From NCBI RefSeq assembly GCF_900176345.1, contig NZ_FWXU01000011.1, positions 109,346 to 173,345 of the forward strand: a stretch of 64,000 nt of DNA. The letters run 5' to 3'. The position numbers were made by a program, and so were the translations under genes. The DNA is from Rhizobium sp. RU36D. GTDB lineage: Bacteria; Pseudomonadota; Alphaproteobacteria; Rhizobiales; Rhizobiaceae. Below are positions 44,954-54,180 of this stretch, one piece after another. The notes beneath the pieces are model-generated. The model was not told the DNA's origin, did not search any database, and was given only the letters and a program-made list of their open reading frames with translations. Position 1 is the first letter of the stretch. Each line of letters starts with the position of its first letter.

Positions 44954-44968
44954 TGATTGCAATTATCA
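44954..44968. promoter_or_regulatory. Candidate iron-responsive operator TGA-N9-TCA upstream of fecI
   Basis: TGATTGCAATTATCA fits the TGA-N9-TCA consensus described for RirA-controlled IRO boxes in rhizobia, in an AT-rich stretch 103 bp upstream of the fecI start. Extended, ATGAT and ATCAT frame the site as a 5-bp dyad, which would also suit a Fur-type repressor. Iron repression of fecIR is therefore likely. Confidence 0.5.
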
Positions 44969-45051
44969 TGTTATTTGGGAACAATACCACTGGCGTCATC
45001 CCCATCTATGTTGCTTTGGTTGGGGGTACGCGGATAAGAAGTTCGAATGCT

Positions 45052-45803
45052 TCATAAGTTCAGGCCGAGGCTCTGACGATGCTCGACCGGTCTGAGCGAT
45101 CCCAGCGATAACAGATCGACGCCCAGGTCTTTTTTTATGAGTTCGTTGGCCTTCTTCAGGAGATCATGCTCGAGTTGCAACTGGCGGATATCACGCTGCA
45201 GGACTTTAAGCTGTCGCTTGAGTTCATCACGTTCAGGCACCTTGGAGTTTGCTTTGCGGCGTTTCATGGATGATGGCGCCTCATGACCGAGAAGCTGGTC
45301 CTTCCAGCTGTACAAGGTCGGCCTTGAGACGCCCAGTCGGTCAGCTACCTGTTGTGCGGTTTCATCTCCACCGCATAGTCCGATGACACCAGCCTGCCGC
45401 ACATCCTCGCTATAACCCAGATGCAATGACCGACCATCGATGTTCGCGTCTCCGGAAACGCCTCACGAACCCAAGCGGTCAGTGTTCCTCTTCCAGGATA
45501 GCCGAGCGCCCTCATCGTCGCGGAGATGTAACGATCATGGGTGCGAAAGTGCTCGAGTGCAGCCTGCTTTTGGGCCTCGGAGAATTTCGGTGCTCGAGCT
45601 ACCGCCTGAACACGCAAGTCGCGGTTCTCGACGTACTCCCGGTACCAGCCCTTCAGGGCATTCTTTGTAAGATAACCCAACTGCCGAATGGTCGCGTTAA
45701 GTCGCTTGCCCAGCCGGAGATACAGCTCGACCGCTCGAAGTCTGTCTGCGTAGGAATACATGAACTACCTCCTTGGTGGTCCAAGTTTTCGTCCGCACCC
45801 CCA
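45052..45803 (-). mobile_element. IS3-family insertion sequence remnant: orfA with frameshift, orfB absent
   Basis: Read on the minus strand, the element begins at 45803 with TGGGGGTGCGGACGAAAAC, a typical IS3-type end. AAGGAGG precedes orfA at 45761 (YSYADRLRAVELYLRLGKR). A frame change near 45420 breaks orfA; it continues as LGYSEDVRQAGVIGLCGG with a second helix-turn-helix (AQQVADRLGVSRPTLYSWK) and a coiled leucine-rich part (RDIRQLQLEHDLLKKANELIKKD). After GVDLL the sequence leaves the family and stops, so the DDE orfB and the other end are lost. The element cannot move by itself. Confidence 0.8.
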
Positions 45804-45981
45804 GTGGTTCAATCCATTGTGGAAATCGACACGAAGGGCACGGCGGCTCCGTCGAAGGCGCATATCCCGACCCACGCGCAGATGACGACGTCGAGCATAT
45901 CGCGCACCATCAAAAGCTAGGATCAAACACTAGGACAGGGATAGCAGGGTCCTTATATCACGTCGGACAAGCCGAGCCGCG
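45804..45981. other. Intergenic stretch between IS3 end and lysR, possible gene tail
   Basis: An open plus-strand frame ends at 45920 with SISRTIKS and a stop, directly against the IS end. It could be the tail of a gene cut by the insertion, but I do not recognise it and its composition is not decisive. Nothing else is seen before the lysR stop. Confidence 0.25.
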
Positions 45982-46899
45982 TTACCCCTTGCGTGAACTC
46001 TCCATCTGCGCCCGGCAAAGAGCCTCCAACTCCTTCACGAAGGCCATGACCACGGGCCTGAGGACGCTGCGGCGGCGATAGGCCAGGCCGATATTGCGGG
46101 TCCAGGTCTTGCTGTCCAGCTTCAGCGCCACGAACTGCGCATCCGGCCCTTGCACATAGACGCTCGTGCGCGTCAGGTAGCTCAGCCATTTCGAGCCGGA
46201 GATCATCGATATCTGGAAGGTGGAAGAGGTCGTCTCGCAGATGGCCAGCGGCCGCGGTAGTTGTGCGTTGGCAAACAGGGCTTCGAGGGCCAGCCTGTCC
46301 GGCTCGGGCCGGGCCGGAATAACCCAGCGATAGGGCGTCAGGTCCGCGAGCGTTACCCTGGGCAGTTTTACCAGTTCGTGATCCCGGTCAGCAACGATAT
46401 CGACCGGAATGTCCAGCAGATTTAGAAACTCGATCTCCTCGGAGATTTCCTTGGGCCTGGTCATGACAGCAATATCGATCGCTCCGTTCAGCAGCGCGGA
46501 ATAGAGGGCAGCACTCAATTCCTCGTTGAGAGAGACATCGACCTCCGGCTGGGCCAGCAGGAAGCGCTTGATGGCGGTCGGAACGATGTCGCGCATCGCG
46601 GTGGTTATGGCGCCGATGCGCAGCCGCCCGCGGGTGGCACCGCGCATCGCGTCGATTTCCGTGCGCGCCTCATCCGTCAGCGACAGCACGAGCTCGCCAT
46701 ATTCTATCAATCGCTGACCGTATTCGGTAGGCCTCACGCCCCAGGGGCCGCGATCCAGAAGCCGCACACCCAGGGAATCCTCAAGCGAACGGATACTCTT
46801 GCTCAAGGCCGGCTGCGTCACGTTCAATCGTTCGGCCGCAACACCGAAGCTGGAATAGCGGGCGACCAAAACCAGATTGCGCAATTGTCTGAGGTCCAT
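45982..46899 (-). CDS. LysR-family transcriptional regulator
   Basis: A 305-residue regulator with the standard beginning DLRQLRNLVLVARYSS and a helix-turn-helix FGVAAERLNVTQPALSKSI, followed by LEDSLGVRLLDR. The effector domain begins with RLRIGAITTAM. It is divergent from the MmgE/PrpD and peptide-importer genes, with 238 bp between the starts, and probably regulates them. The gap 46900-47137 holds an AT-rich segment near 47030-47055 suited to a promoter but no clear operator was found. Confidence 0.92.
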   Translation of the reverse strand: MDLRQLRNLVLVARYSSFGVAAERLNVTQPALSKSIRSLEDSLGVRLLDRGPWGVRPTEYGQRLIEYGELVLSLTDEARTEIDAMRGATRGRLRIGAITTAMRDIVPTAIKRFLLAQPEVDVSLNEELSAALYSALLNGAIDIAVMTRPKEISEEIEFLNLLDIPVDIVADRDHELVKLPRVTLADLTPYRWVIPARPEPDRLALEALFANAQLPRPLAICETTSSTFQISMISGSKWLSYLTRTSVYVQGPDAQFVALKLDSKTWTRNIGLAYRRRSVLRPVVMAFVKELEALCRAQMESSRKG

Positions 46900-47137
46900 G
46901 GATCCGCCTTCGGTTTCATCTCTGTCAATATGCGCAATGCCTGGATGTTATGATGGACGCAATCCAGGCGACGAACTTGCCAGCATAACGGGGGATGTCT
47001 GGCTCACGGGTCATCATGCAGGCCGGTTCATTATAACTATTTCTCATGATAGGGGACAGTTAGTTTCTTGCTGCCGCCGACCGATTTGCCCATCATCACC
47101 GTCAATGACACGGCAAAAATGCCGGACGGGAACGACG

Positions 47138-48550
47138 ATGACCATCAACCGCAGCATCAACGCCCTGAATGGGCGGACCGAAGCCATAGCACCGCTGAGC
47201 GCCTTGTGCGCGTGGTCGGCAAGTGCGTCCGATTTCGGTCCGACAGCCAGAAACCGCGCCGCCGGCGCCATCGTCGACGTGATGGCAACGATGATCGCCG
47301 GCAAGCATGACGCATCCACGGCAGCCGTCGTTGCGGCAGTGGATGGCCTCGGCGATGGCCCCTGCCTTGCCTTTGGGGCGGAGAAAGGGCTTTCATCGCC
47401 TTGGGCGGCGCTGGTCAATGGTACGGCAGCACACGCGCTGGATTTCGACGACAATTTCGCGCCGGCATTCACCCATGCCTCTGCCGTGCTGGTGCCGGCG
47501 CTGTTGTCGCTGGTCCACGAGCGCCAAGGCAGCGGTATTGCCTTGATCGAGGCCTATATTGTCGGGCTTGAACTGCAGGGACGCATCGGTCGGCTGATGC
47601 AGCCATCCCATTACGAGCGGGGCTGGCATTCGACATCCACGATCGGTGCGATCGGCACGGCCGGTGCCTGCGCCCGGCTGATGGGAGCATCCGCCGACCA
47701 GATCCTGACGGCAATGAGTGTGGCAACCAGCATGGCGGGCGGCTCCAAGCTGCAATTCGGCTCGATGATGAAGCCTGTTCATGCCGGGCTTGCAGCGAAA
47801 AACGCGGTTCTCGCGGCACGGCTTGCCATGACAGGCCTAAGCGCCGATCCGGATCCCTTCTCCGCCAGTTGGGGCTTTGCCGCGCTCACCGGACAGGCTG
47901 CTGCAGAGCCTGGCGTCATGATGGCGGGTCTCAATGAGGAGCTGGAAATCGAGACCTCCGGGCTCCACGCGAAACGTTTCCCCTGTTGCGGGGCCGTGCA
48001 TCGCAATCTCGACGCTCTCAAGCTCGTGCTGCAGGCGCCGGGCGTATCGACCGAGACCATCGATCGCATCGAACTGTTGCTGCCGGACATGGCGCGGCAA
48101 AACCTGCGTTTCGATCGGCCTGGCAACGAAATGGAAGCCCGCTTCAGTGGGACCTATTGTACCGCGCGGCTGCTTCTGGACGGCAATCTTCTGCTTCGGC
48201 ATTTCACCGCGGGCAGCGTCCGCGAGGAGCGGGTCACCTCCTGGCTGCCACGCATCCGGCTCACCGGATACGACAACGCGTTGATGAACGATGGCGCTGA
48301 CTTCGAAGCGGTCACACGGGCCTTCCTGAAGGACGGACGCGTTGTCGAGGCCGCCGTCAGCCACCCCAAGGGCTCACCTCAAAATCCGCTCAGCCAAGAC
48401 GACCTCAGGCAGAAATTTCATGCGTGCTGTGACTGGGCGGGCTGTGCGGCGGCGGCAGGCACGCTCTTTCGTCTCGCGTCGTCGCTCGCCACGGCAGACG
48501 ACACGGCGGCGGTGATGCAGGAGATCGCGCGAAACATCACGGGTAAATAG
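47138..48550 (+). CDS. MmgE/PrpD family protein
   Basis: A 470-residue protein of the family that includes 2-methylcitrate dehydratase, cis-aconitate decarboxylase and iminodisuccinate epimerase. Family marks are VNGTAAHALDFDDNF near residue 90, GLELQGRIGRLM near 145, GWHSTSTIGAIGTAGACARLMG near 165, and KPVHAGLAAKNAVLAARLA near 210. The ATG at 47138 gives the usual N-terminus; the longer open frame upstream is not supported. No citrate-cycle genes are near; instead it precedes a peptide-type importer and two M20 hydrolases, so isomerisation or epimerisation of an imported N-substituted amino acid is more likely than propionate metabolism. Confidence 0.88.
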   Translation: MTINRSINALNGRTEAIAPLSALCAWSASASDFGPTARNRAAGAIVDVMATMIAGKHDASTAAVVAAVDGLGDGPCLAFGAEKGLSSPWAALVNGTAAHALDFDDNFAPAFTHASAVLVPALLSLVHERQGSGIALIEAYIVGLELQGRIGRLMQPSHYERGWHSTSTIGAIGTAGACARLMGASADQILTAMSVATSMAGGSKLQFGSMMKPVHAGLAAKNAVLAARLAMTGLSADPDPFSASWGFAALTGQAAAEPGVMMAGLNEELEIETSGLHAKRFPCCGAVHRNLDALKLVLQAPGVSTETIDRIELLLPDMARQNLRFDRPGNEMEARFSGTYCTARLLLDGNLLLRHFTAGSVREERVTSWLPRIRLTGYDNALMNDGADFEAVTRAFLKDGRVVEAAVSHPKGSPQNPLSQDDLRQKFHACCDWAGCAAAAGTLFRLASSLATADDTAAVMQEIARNITGK

Positions 48551-48581
48551 CCGGGCCTTGGCCGGCTGATCATCAGGGAAC

Positions 48582-48608
48582 GTCTTCGAAAATCAGATAA
48601 ACGAAGAC
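48582..48608 (+). other. Leader hairpin before the peptide-binding protein gene
   Basis: GTCTTCG (48582-48588) and CGAAGAC (48602-48608) form a 7-bp stem with a 13-base loop, 18 bp upstream of the next start. It may protect the mRNA or affect translation; no known riboswitch pattern is visible. Confidence 0.3.
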
Positions 48609-48626
48609 AAGAAATGGAGTGAATGA

Positions 48627-50204
48627 ATGAATTTCGTCAAAACCCGGCTGGCGGCCTCCGCCGCTTTCATTCTGCTTGGCGCGCTTCCGCTGTCTGCGGC
48701 CGATCTCAAGATCGGGGTCAAGTCCGAGCCCTCGTCGCTCGACCCGCAGTTCCACGTGCTCGTCCCGAACATGCAAGTCACCTTCGCCATCTTCGAGCCG
48801 CTTGTCATGATGGACCCCAAACTGTCGCCGCAGCCGGCGCTGGCGGAAAGCTGGAAGCCGGTCAGCGACACCGAATGGGAGTTCGCGCTGCGCAAGGAGG
48901 CGAAGTTTTCCGATGGCTCGCCATTGACCGCCGATGATGTGGTCTTCACCTTCGATCGCATTCCGAAGGTGCCCAACAGCCCGACTGCGTTTACGCTCTT
49001 CACCCGGCAGATTGCCAAGGTCGAAGCCGTCGATACCCATACGGTGCGCATCACCACCAAGCAGCCCTATCCGCTGCTGATCACCGATCTCGCCAACCTG
49101 CCGATCATGTCCAAGGCTGCCGCTTCCGGCAGCGCGGCAGAGGGCAAGACGACGGTGGAACTGAACCGCGGCGAAGGACTCGTCGGCACAGGTCCGTTCA
49201 AGTTCGTGTCCTGGCAGAAGGGTGCGGACCTCGTGCTCGAGCGCAACGCGAACTACTGGGGCAAGCAGCCGGAATGGGACAAGGTGATCTATCGCCCCAT
49301 GACCAATCCGGCGGCGCGCGCAGCAGCGCTCCTGTCCGGCGATATCGACATGATGGAAGATCCGCCGACAGCCGACCTCGAGCAGTTCAAGTCCAATCCG
49401 AAGCTGGCGATCGCCCAGGCTCCCGGCACCCGCATCGTCTATATCGCGCTTGACCAGAAGGGTGAGCCGAGCCCGGGCATTCCCGGCCAGGCCAAGAACC
49501 CGCTGATGGACAGCCGCGTGCGTCAGGCCCTGTCTATTTCGATCGATCGCAAGGCGATTGCTGAGCGCGTCATGGGCGGTCTCGCCGTCCCGACCGGAGA
49601 TCTGCTGCCCGCGCCGATGTTCGGTGCCGTCGAGTCCCGCCAGGCGCCGCCGGTTGTCGATACTGCCAAGGCCAAGGCGTTGCTGGCAGAGGCCGGATAT
49701 CCCGATGGCTTCCAGATCACCCTAGGCACGCCGAACGGCCGCTATGTCAACGATGTCCGGATCGCCCAGACGATCGCGGCGATGTGGACCCGCGCCGGCG
49801 TGAAAACGGAAGTGGCGGCCTCCGCTCCACCCGTTTTCTTCAAGAGCCGCGATAACTTCGAGTTCAGCGCCTATCTCGCCGCCTGGGGCAATTCCACGGG
49901 CGAGATGTCGACCACCTTGCGCTCGCTCGTTGGCACGCGCGATCCGTCAAAGGGCTCGGGAACCTCGAATGGCGGTCGCTACTCCAACCCGGAACTCGAT
50001 GACCTGCTCAACAAGGCCTCGGCGACCATGGACGATGCCGCCCGCAAGGCGCTTCTGCAGCAGGCCGACGAGATGGTGCTCTCGGACTACGGCATTATCC
50101 CCGTGCATTTCGAGGTGCCGGTCTGGGCCTTGCGTCAGGGCCTGACCTACGCGGCGCGGTCCGACCAGTATACGCTGCCCCAGGACGTCACCGCGTCCAA
50201 GTAA
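48627..50204 (+). CDS. Peptide/opine/nickel-type ABC substrate-binding protein (family 5)
   Basis: A 525-residue periplasmic protein with signal peptide LAASAAFILLGALPLSAA. SBP family 5 features are KSEPSSLDPQFHV at the mature start, FEPLVMMDPKLSPQPALAESW, FALRKEAKFSDGSPLTADDVVFTF and GTGPFKFVSW near residue 190. It captures a peptide-like or opine-like compound for the permeases encoded next. The gene starts a five-gene importer unit that ends at 54179. Confidence 0.93.
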   Translation: MNFVKTRLAASAAFILLGALPLSAADLKIGVKSEPSSLDPQFHVLVPNMQVTFAIFEPLVMMDPKLSPQPALAESWKPVSDTEWEFALRKEAKFSDGSPLTADDVVFTFDRIPKVPNSPTAFTLFTRQIAKVEAVDTHTVRITTKQPYPLLITDLANLPIMSKAAASGSAAEGKTTVELNRGEGLVGTGPFKFVSWQKGADLVLERNANYWGKQPEWDKVIYRPMTNPAARAAALLSGDIDMMEDPPTADLEQFKSNPKLAIAQAPGTRIVYIALDQKGEPSPGIPGQAKNPLMDSRVRQALSISIDRKAIAERVMGGLAVPTGDLLPAPMFGAVESRQAPPVVDTAKAKALLAEAGYPDGFQITLGTPNGRYVNDVRIAQTIAAMWTRAGVKTEVAASAPPVFFKSRDNFEFSAYLAAWGNSTGEMSTTLRSLVGTRDPSKGSGTSNGGRYSNPELDDLLNKASATMDDAARKALLQQADEMVLSDYGIIPVHFEVPVWALRQGLTYAARSDQYTLPQDVTASK

Positions 50205-50214
50205 CAGGACACTC

Positions 50215-50243
50215 GGCCCGTCGCGCGGGATGCGGCGGGCCGG
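50215..50243 (+). other. Intercistronic stem-loop after the binding-protein gene
   Basis: CGGCCCG and CGGGCCG pair as a 7-bp stem 10 bp after the binding-protein stop and before the first permease. Such hairpins often stabilise the upstream mRNA so that more binding protein than permease is made. No T-tract follows. Confidence 0.45.
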
Positions 50244-50267
50244 ATAGACCGAGAGAAGGACAGGCAG

Positions 50268-51242
50268 GTGCCCGTTTTCATCATCAACCGGCTGATGCAG
50301 GCCGTCGGCGTGATCCTTGTCATGTCCGTGCTTGTCTTTGTCGGCCTCTACATGATCGGCGATCCGACCTCGATGCTGGTCAGCCCCGAGGCCACCGATC
50401 TCGAGCGCCAGGCGCTGCGCGAGGCGTTGGGGCTCGACCAATCCATCTGGGTTCAATACCTGACCTTCCTCGGAAATGCCGTGCAGGGTGATTTCGGCTT
50501 GAGCTTCCTGACCGGCCAACCCGCGCTTCAACTGATCGTCGAGCGCATGCCGGCGACCGTGGAGTTGGTGGTCGTCGCCATGAGTTTTGCGGTCGCGATC
50601 GGCGTGCCCCTCGGCATCATAGCCGGGCTTCGCCCCAAGGCCGCCTCCAGCAAGGCCATCATGACCGGGTCCATCCTCGGCTTCAGCTTGCCGAACTTCT
50701 GGATCGGCCTGATGTTGATCATGCTGTTTGCGGTCTATCTCGGCATCTTGCCGGCGTCTGCGCGAGGCGAAACCGTCAATGTCGGGGGCATTGCGCTCAG
50801 CATCTTCACTCTGGATGGTTGGCAGCATCTTGCCCTTCCGGCGCTGACCCTGGGGCTTGCCAAGGCAGCGCTGATCATCCGGGTGACCCGTGCGGCAACC
50901 CGCGAAATCCTGCCGATGGACTATATCAAGTTTGCCCGCGCCAAGGGCCTGCGCCCGTCGCGCATCCTCAAGGTTCACGTGCTCAAGAACATCCTGATCC
51001 CGATCGTCACGGTGGCAGGTCTGGAATTCGGGCAGGCCATCGCTTTTGCCGTGGTGACCGAAAGCGTGTTTTCCTGGCCCGGCATGGGCAAGCTGCTGAT
51101 CGATTCCATCATCACGCTCGATCGCCCTGTCGTGGTCGCCTACCTGGTGCTGATGGTGTTCTTCCTCGTCATGCTGAACCTCGTCATCGACATTCTGTAC
51201 ATAGCGATCGATCCAAGCGCCCGGGAAAAGGTGAAAGACTGA
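50268..51242 (+). CDS. Peptide-type ABC importer permease, DppB class
   Basis: A 324-residue permease starting at GTG, with GAAGGA upstream. The DppB/OppB pattern is visible: FIINRLMQAVGVILVMSVLVF at the N-terminus, LREALGLDQSIWVQY near 50, and the coupling segment DYIKFARAKGLRPSRILKVHVLKN near 215. About six helices. Its stop overlaps the start of the next permease by one base. Confidence 0.94.
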   Translation: MPVFIINRLMQAVGVILVMSVLVFVGLYMIGDPTSMLVSPEATDLERQALREALGLDQSIWVQYLTFLGNAVQGDFGLSFLTGQPALQLIVERMPATVELVVVAMSFAVAIGVPLGIIAGLRPKAASSKAIMTGSILGFSLPNFWIGLMLIMLFAVYLGILPASARGETVNVGGIALSIFTLDGWQHLALPALTLGLAKAALIIRVTRAATREILPMDYIKFARAKGLRPSRILKVHVLKNILIPIVTVAGLEFGQAIAFAVVTESVFSWPGMGKLLIDSIITLDRPVVVAYLVLMVFFLVMLNLVIDILYIAIDPSAREKVKD

Positions 51243-52156
51243 TGAGCACGCCGATCTCAGGTCCGCAGGCAAGCCCTGCAGAAGAAACGCCATTTCACCG
51301 TCTCGTCGTTCAGTTCGCCGAAAACAGGCTGGCGCTGGCCGGTCTGGTGCTCCTTATCCTGCTTGCCATTCCCGCCATCGCTGCACCCTGGATCGCACCG
51401 CAGGACCCTTATGATATCGGAGCGCTCGATATCCTGGATTCGCAGATGCCACCCGGCAGCGTCGCTGAGATGACCGGCATCACCTATTGGCTCGGCACGG
51501 ATGGCCAGGCCCGCGACGTGCTCTCTGCGGTGCTCTATGGCATGCGCACCAGCCTCATGGTCGCCTTCCTGTCCGTCTCGGTTTCCCTGCTGGTCGGCGC
51601 GACGGTTGGGCTGTGCGCCGCCTACTTCGGCGGCTGGATCGATGCGTTGCTGATGCGGATTGTCGACATCCAGCTGTCCTTCCCGGCGATCCTCGTTGCG
51701 CTCATCATGCTGTCCATTCTCGGGCAGGGCCTCGACAAGGTGATCCTGGCCTTGATCATCGTGCAATGGGCTTATTTCGCCAGAACCGCGCGCGGCACGG
51801 CGCTGGTGGAGCGCAACAGGGAATACATCCTGGCGGCACGTTGCCTTTCGCTCGGCTGGCGGCGCATCATCTTCCGTCACCTGCTGCCCAACTGTCTTCC
51901 CGCGCTCATCGTCATTGCCACCATAGACCTTGCCAATGCCATCGCGCTGGAGGCCACGCTTTCCTTCCTCGGCGTCGGCGTGCCCGTGACCCAGCCGTCT
52001 CTCGGTATGCTGATCGCCAACGGCTTCGAATTCATGCTGTCGGGCCGCTACTGGATCTCGTTCTTTCCCGGCATTGCGCTCGCCCTGGCGATTGTCGCGA
52101 TCAATCTGGTCGGCGACCACCTGCGTGACATTCTCAACCCAAGGAATGCCCAATGA
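51242..52156 (+). CDS. Peptide-type ABC importer permease, DppC class
   Basis: A 304-residue permease of about six helices; LGTDGQARDVLSAVLYGMRTSLMVAF near residue 80 and REYILAARCLSLGWRRIIFRHLLPN near 200 are the DppC signatures. The start at 51242 was chosen over the long upstream open frame because it overlaps the DppB-class stop (TGATG) and gives the normal short cytoplasmic N-terminus. It overlaps the first ATPase by 4 bp. Confidence 0.94.
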   Translation: MSTPISGPQASPAEETPFHRLVVQFAENRLALAGLVLLILLAIPAIAAPWIAPQDPYDIGALDILDSQMPPGSVAEMTGITYWLGTDGQARDVLSAVLYGMRTSLMVAFLSVSVSLLVGATVGLCAAYFGGWIDALLMRIVDIQLSFPAILVALIMLSILGQGLDKVILALIIVQWAYFARTARGTALVERNREYILAARCLSLGWRRIIFRHLLPNCLPALIVIATIDLANAIALEATLSFLGVGVPVTQPSLGMLIANGFEFMLSGRYWISFFPGIALALAIVAINLVGDHLRDILNPRNAQ

Positions 52157-53154
52157 TGGATGTTTCCAACATCAAGGCAACAGTGCCTCCTCCGGCACCG
52201 CTCTTGTCGATCAAGGGGCTAAAGACCCATTTTGCCACCCGCGCCGGCGTGGTGAAGGCGGTCGACGGCGTGGATATCGAACTCGGCCGCGGCGAGATCC
52301 TCGGTCTCGTTGGAGAAAGCGGCTCGGGCAAGTCCATTACGGGCTTCTCGATCCTGGGATTGATTGATCCTCCCGGGCGGGTGGCCGGAGGCAGCATCAC
52401 CTATGACGGGCGCGACCTCGTCTCCATGGACGAAGAAGCGCGGCGGGAACTGCGCGGCAACGACATCGCCATGATCTTTCAGGATCCGTCGATGACGCTG
52501 AACCCGGTCCTGCGCATCGATACCCAGATGATCGAGACAATCCAGGCCCATGCCAGCGTATCGACGGACGAGGCCCGCCGCAGGTCACGGGAGGCGTTGG
52601 TCCAGGTCGGCATTCCCTCGCCGGACGAGCGGTTGAAGGCCTATCCCTACGAGTTGTCCGGCGGCATGCGGCAGCGCATCGCCATTGCCATTGCCCTGAT
52701 CAACCGCCCCAAGCTCATCATCGCCGATGAGCCGACCACGGCACTCGACGTGTCGATCCAGGGCCAGATCATCCATGAAGTGAAGAAGCTCTGCCGGAAA
52801 ACCGGGACGGCGCTCATCTGGATCACCCACGACCTGGCTGTGGTTGCCGGCCTCGCGGACCGCATCGCGGTCATGTATGCCGGCCGCATCGTCGAGACCG
52901 GGCTGACCGCCGATATCATCGAGCGGCCGCTCCATCCCTATACCCAGGGGCTGATCGACAGCGTTCCGTCCCACGCGACCCGCGGGCGCCGGCTGCACCA
53001 GATCCGCGGCATGACGCCATCGCTTCTCAATCTTCCGCAGGGCTGCGCCTTCCGGGATCGCTGCGACAAGGCGACCGAGGCCTGTCTCGTGGCGCCCGAT
53101 GCGACCGAGGTTGGGGAGAGAGGCCTGGTGCGCTGCTGGAACCCCGCCCAATGA
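52153..53154 (+). CDS. Peptide-type ABC importer ATP-binding protein, DppD class
   Basis: A 333-residue ATPase with Walker A GESGSGKS near residue 54, FQDPSMTLNPVL, signature LSGGMRQRIAIA and Walker B LIIADEPTTALD. The C-terminal oligopeptide extension has the cysteine pattern CAFRDRC...CLVAP...RCW that binds an Fe-S cluster in some DppD proteins. It overlaps neighbours on both sides by 4 bp. Confidence 0.94.
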   Translation: MMDVSNIKATVPPPAPLLSIKGLKTHFATRAGVVKAVDGVDIELGRGEILGLVGESGSGKSITGFSILGLIDPPGRVAGGSITYDGRDLVSMDEEARRELRGNDIAMIFQDPSMTLNPVLRIDTQMIETIQAHASVSTDEARRRSREALVQVGIPSPDERLKAYPYELSGGMRQRIAIAIALINRPKLIIADEPTTALDVSIQGQIIHEVKKLCRKTGTALIWITHDLAVVAGLADRIAVMYAGRIVETGLTADIIERPLHPYTQGLIDSVPSHATRGRRLHQIRGMTPSLLNLPQGCAFRDRCDKATEACLVAPDATEVGERGLVRCWNPAQ

Positions 53155-54179
53155 GTGAACCCATGATGACAGACAAGACCGTGCCGTCGCCTATTCTGGA
53201 ACTGCGCTCGCTGACCAAGACATTCGTCGCGCCGGTGGGACTTGCAGGACACATCGCCAATCTCTTCGGCGCTGGCGTCAAGAAGATTGAAGTGCGGGCG
53301 GTCGCCGGCATCGATCTTGCCGTTCGCAAGGGCGAAGTTGTCGGTATCGTCGGCGAATCCGGCTGCGGCAAGTCCACGGTCGCGCGCATGGTCGCCGGCA
53401 TCAGTGGACTGTCGGGCGGCAGCATCCTTTACGAGGGTCTCGACACAAGGCAGATGACGGCGGCCCAGCGCAAGGATTTCGAACTTAGCGTGCAGATGAT
53501 CTTCCAGGATCCGTTTGCGTCGCTCAATCCCAGGATGCGGGTTCTCGACATCATTGGCGAGGCGCCAGTCGCCCATGGATTGATCAGCAAGGCGCAAAAG
53601 CGAGACTATGTCATCGACCTCATGGAAAAGGTCGGCCTGTCAGGCGCTTATGTGAACCGCTACCCCCACCAGTTCTCCGGCGGCCAGCGCCAGCGCATCG
53701 GCATCGCGCGGGCACTCGCCGTCAAGCCTTCGCTCATCATCTGCGACGAGGCGGTGGCGGCGCTCGACGTCTCGATCCAGGCGCAGGTGCTGAACCTGTT
53801 CATGGACCTGCGCGACGAACTGGACCTCACCTATCTGTTCATCTCCCACAATCTCGGCGTGGTGGAACATATCTCCGATCGGGTGGTGATCATGTATCTC
53901 GGCCGCGTGGTCGAGATTGCGCCCACCGAGGACCTGTTCTCCCGTCCGAACCATCCCTATACGCGCCTGCTGCTGGAGCAGCTTCCCCTACTGGAGGCCG
54001 GCGAACGGGACTACCAGCCGATCCAGGGCGAATTGCCCTCGCCACTCGACCCTCCGCCCGGTTGCCCGTTCCATCCGCGCTGCCCCCACGCCATGGATCG
54101 CTGCCGCCAGATAGCCCCTGACCTCAAGGTGATCGGACCGGGCCGTGTCTCGGCCTGCCATCTCAACGAAGCCGCCTGA
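53151..54179 (+). CDS. Peptide-type ABC importer ATP-binding protein, DppF class
   Basis: A 342-residue ATPase: Walker A GESGCGKST near residue 68, FQDPFASLNPRM, signature FSGGQRQRIGIARAL, Walker B LIICDEAVAALD. Walker B has Ala-Val in place of the usual Pro-Thr/Ser-Val; the catalytic Glu is kept. The C-terminal extension has CPFHPRCPHAMDRC. A second ATG two codons downstream is possible. It pairs with the DppD-class protein to drive import. Confidence 0.94.
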   Translation: MSEPMMTDKTVPSPILELRSLTKTFVAPVGLAGHIANLFGAGVKKIEVRAVAGIDLAVRKGEVVGIVGESGCGKSTVARMVAGISGLSGGSILYEGLDTRQMTAAQRKDFELSVQMIFQDPFASLNPRMRVLDIIGEAPVAHGLISKAQKRDYVIDLMEKVGLSGAYVNRYPHQFSGGQRQRIGIARALAVKPSLIICDEAVAALDVSIQAQVLNLFMDLRDELDLTYLFISHNLGVVEHISDRVVIMYLGRVVEIAPTEDLFSRPNHPYTRLLLEQLPLLEAGERDYQPIQGELPSPLDPPPGCPFHPRCPHAMDRCRQIAPDLKVIGPGRVSACHLNEAA

Positions 54180-54180
54180 C

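Noticed and set aside
46877..48550. 557-residue version of the MmgE/PrpD protein
   Set aside because: The added 87 residues overlap the lysR start and its promoter region and do not look like the family.
50819..52156. 445-residue version of the DppC-class permease
   Set aside because: The extra N-terminal part lies in the DppB-class gene out of frame; the start at 51242 with TGATG overlap is far better.
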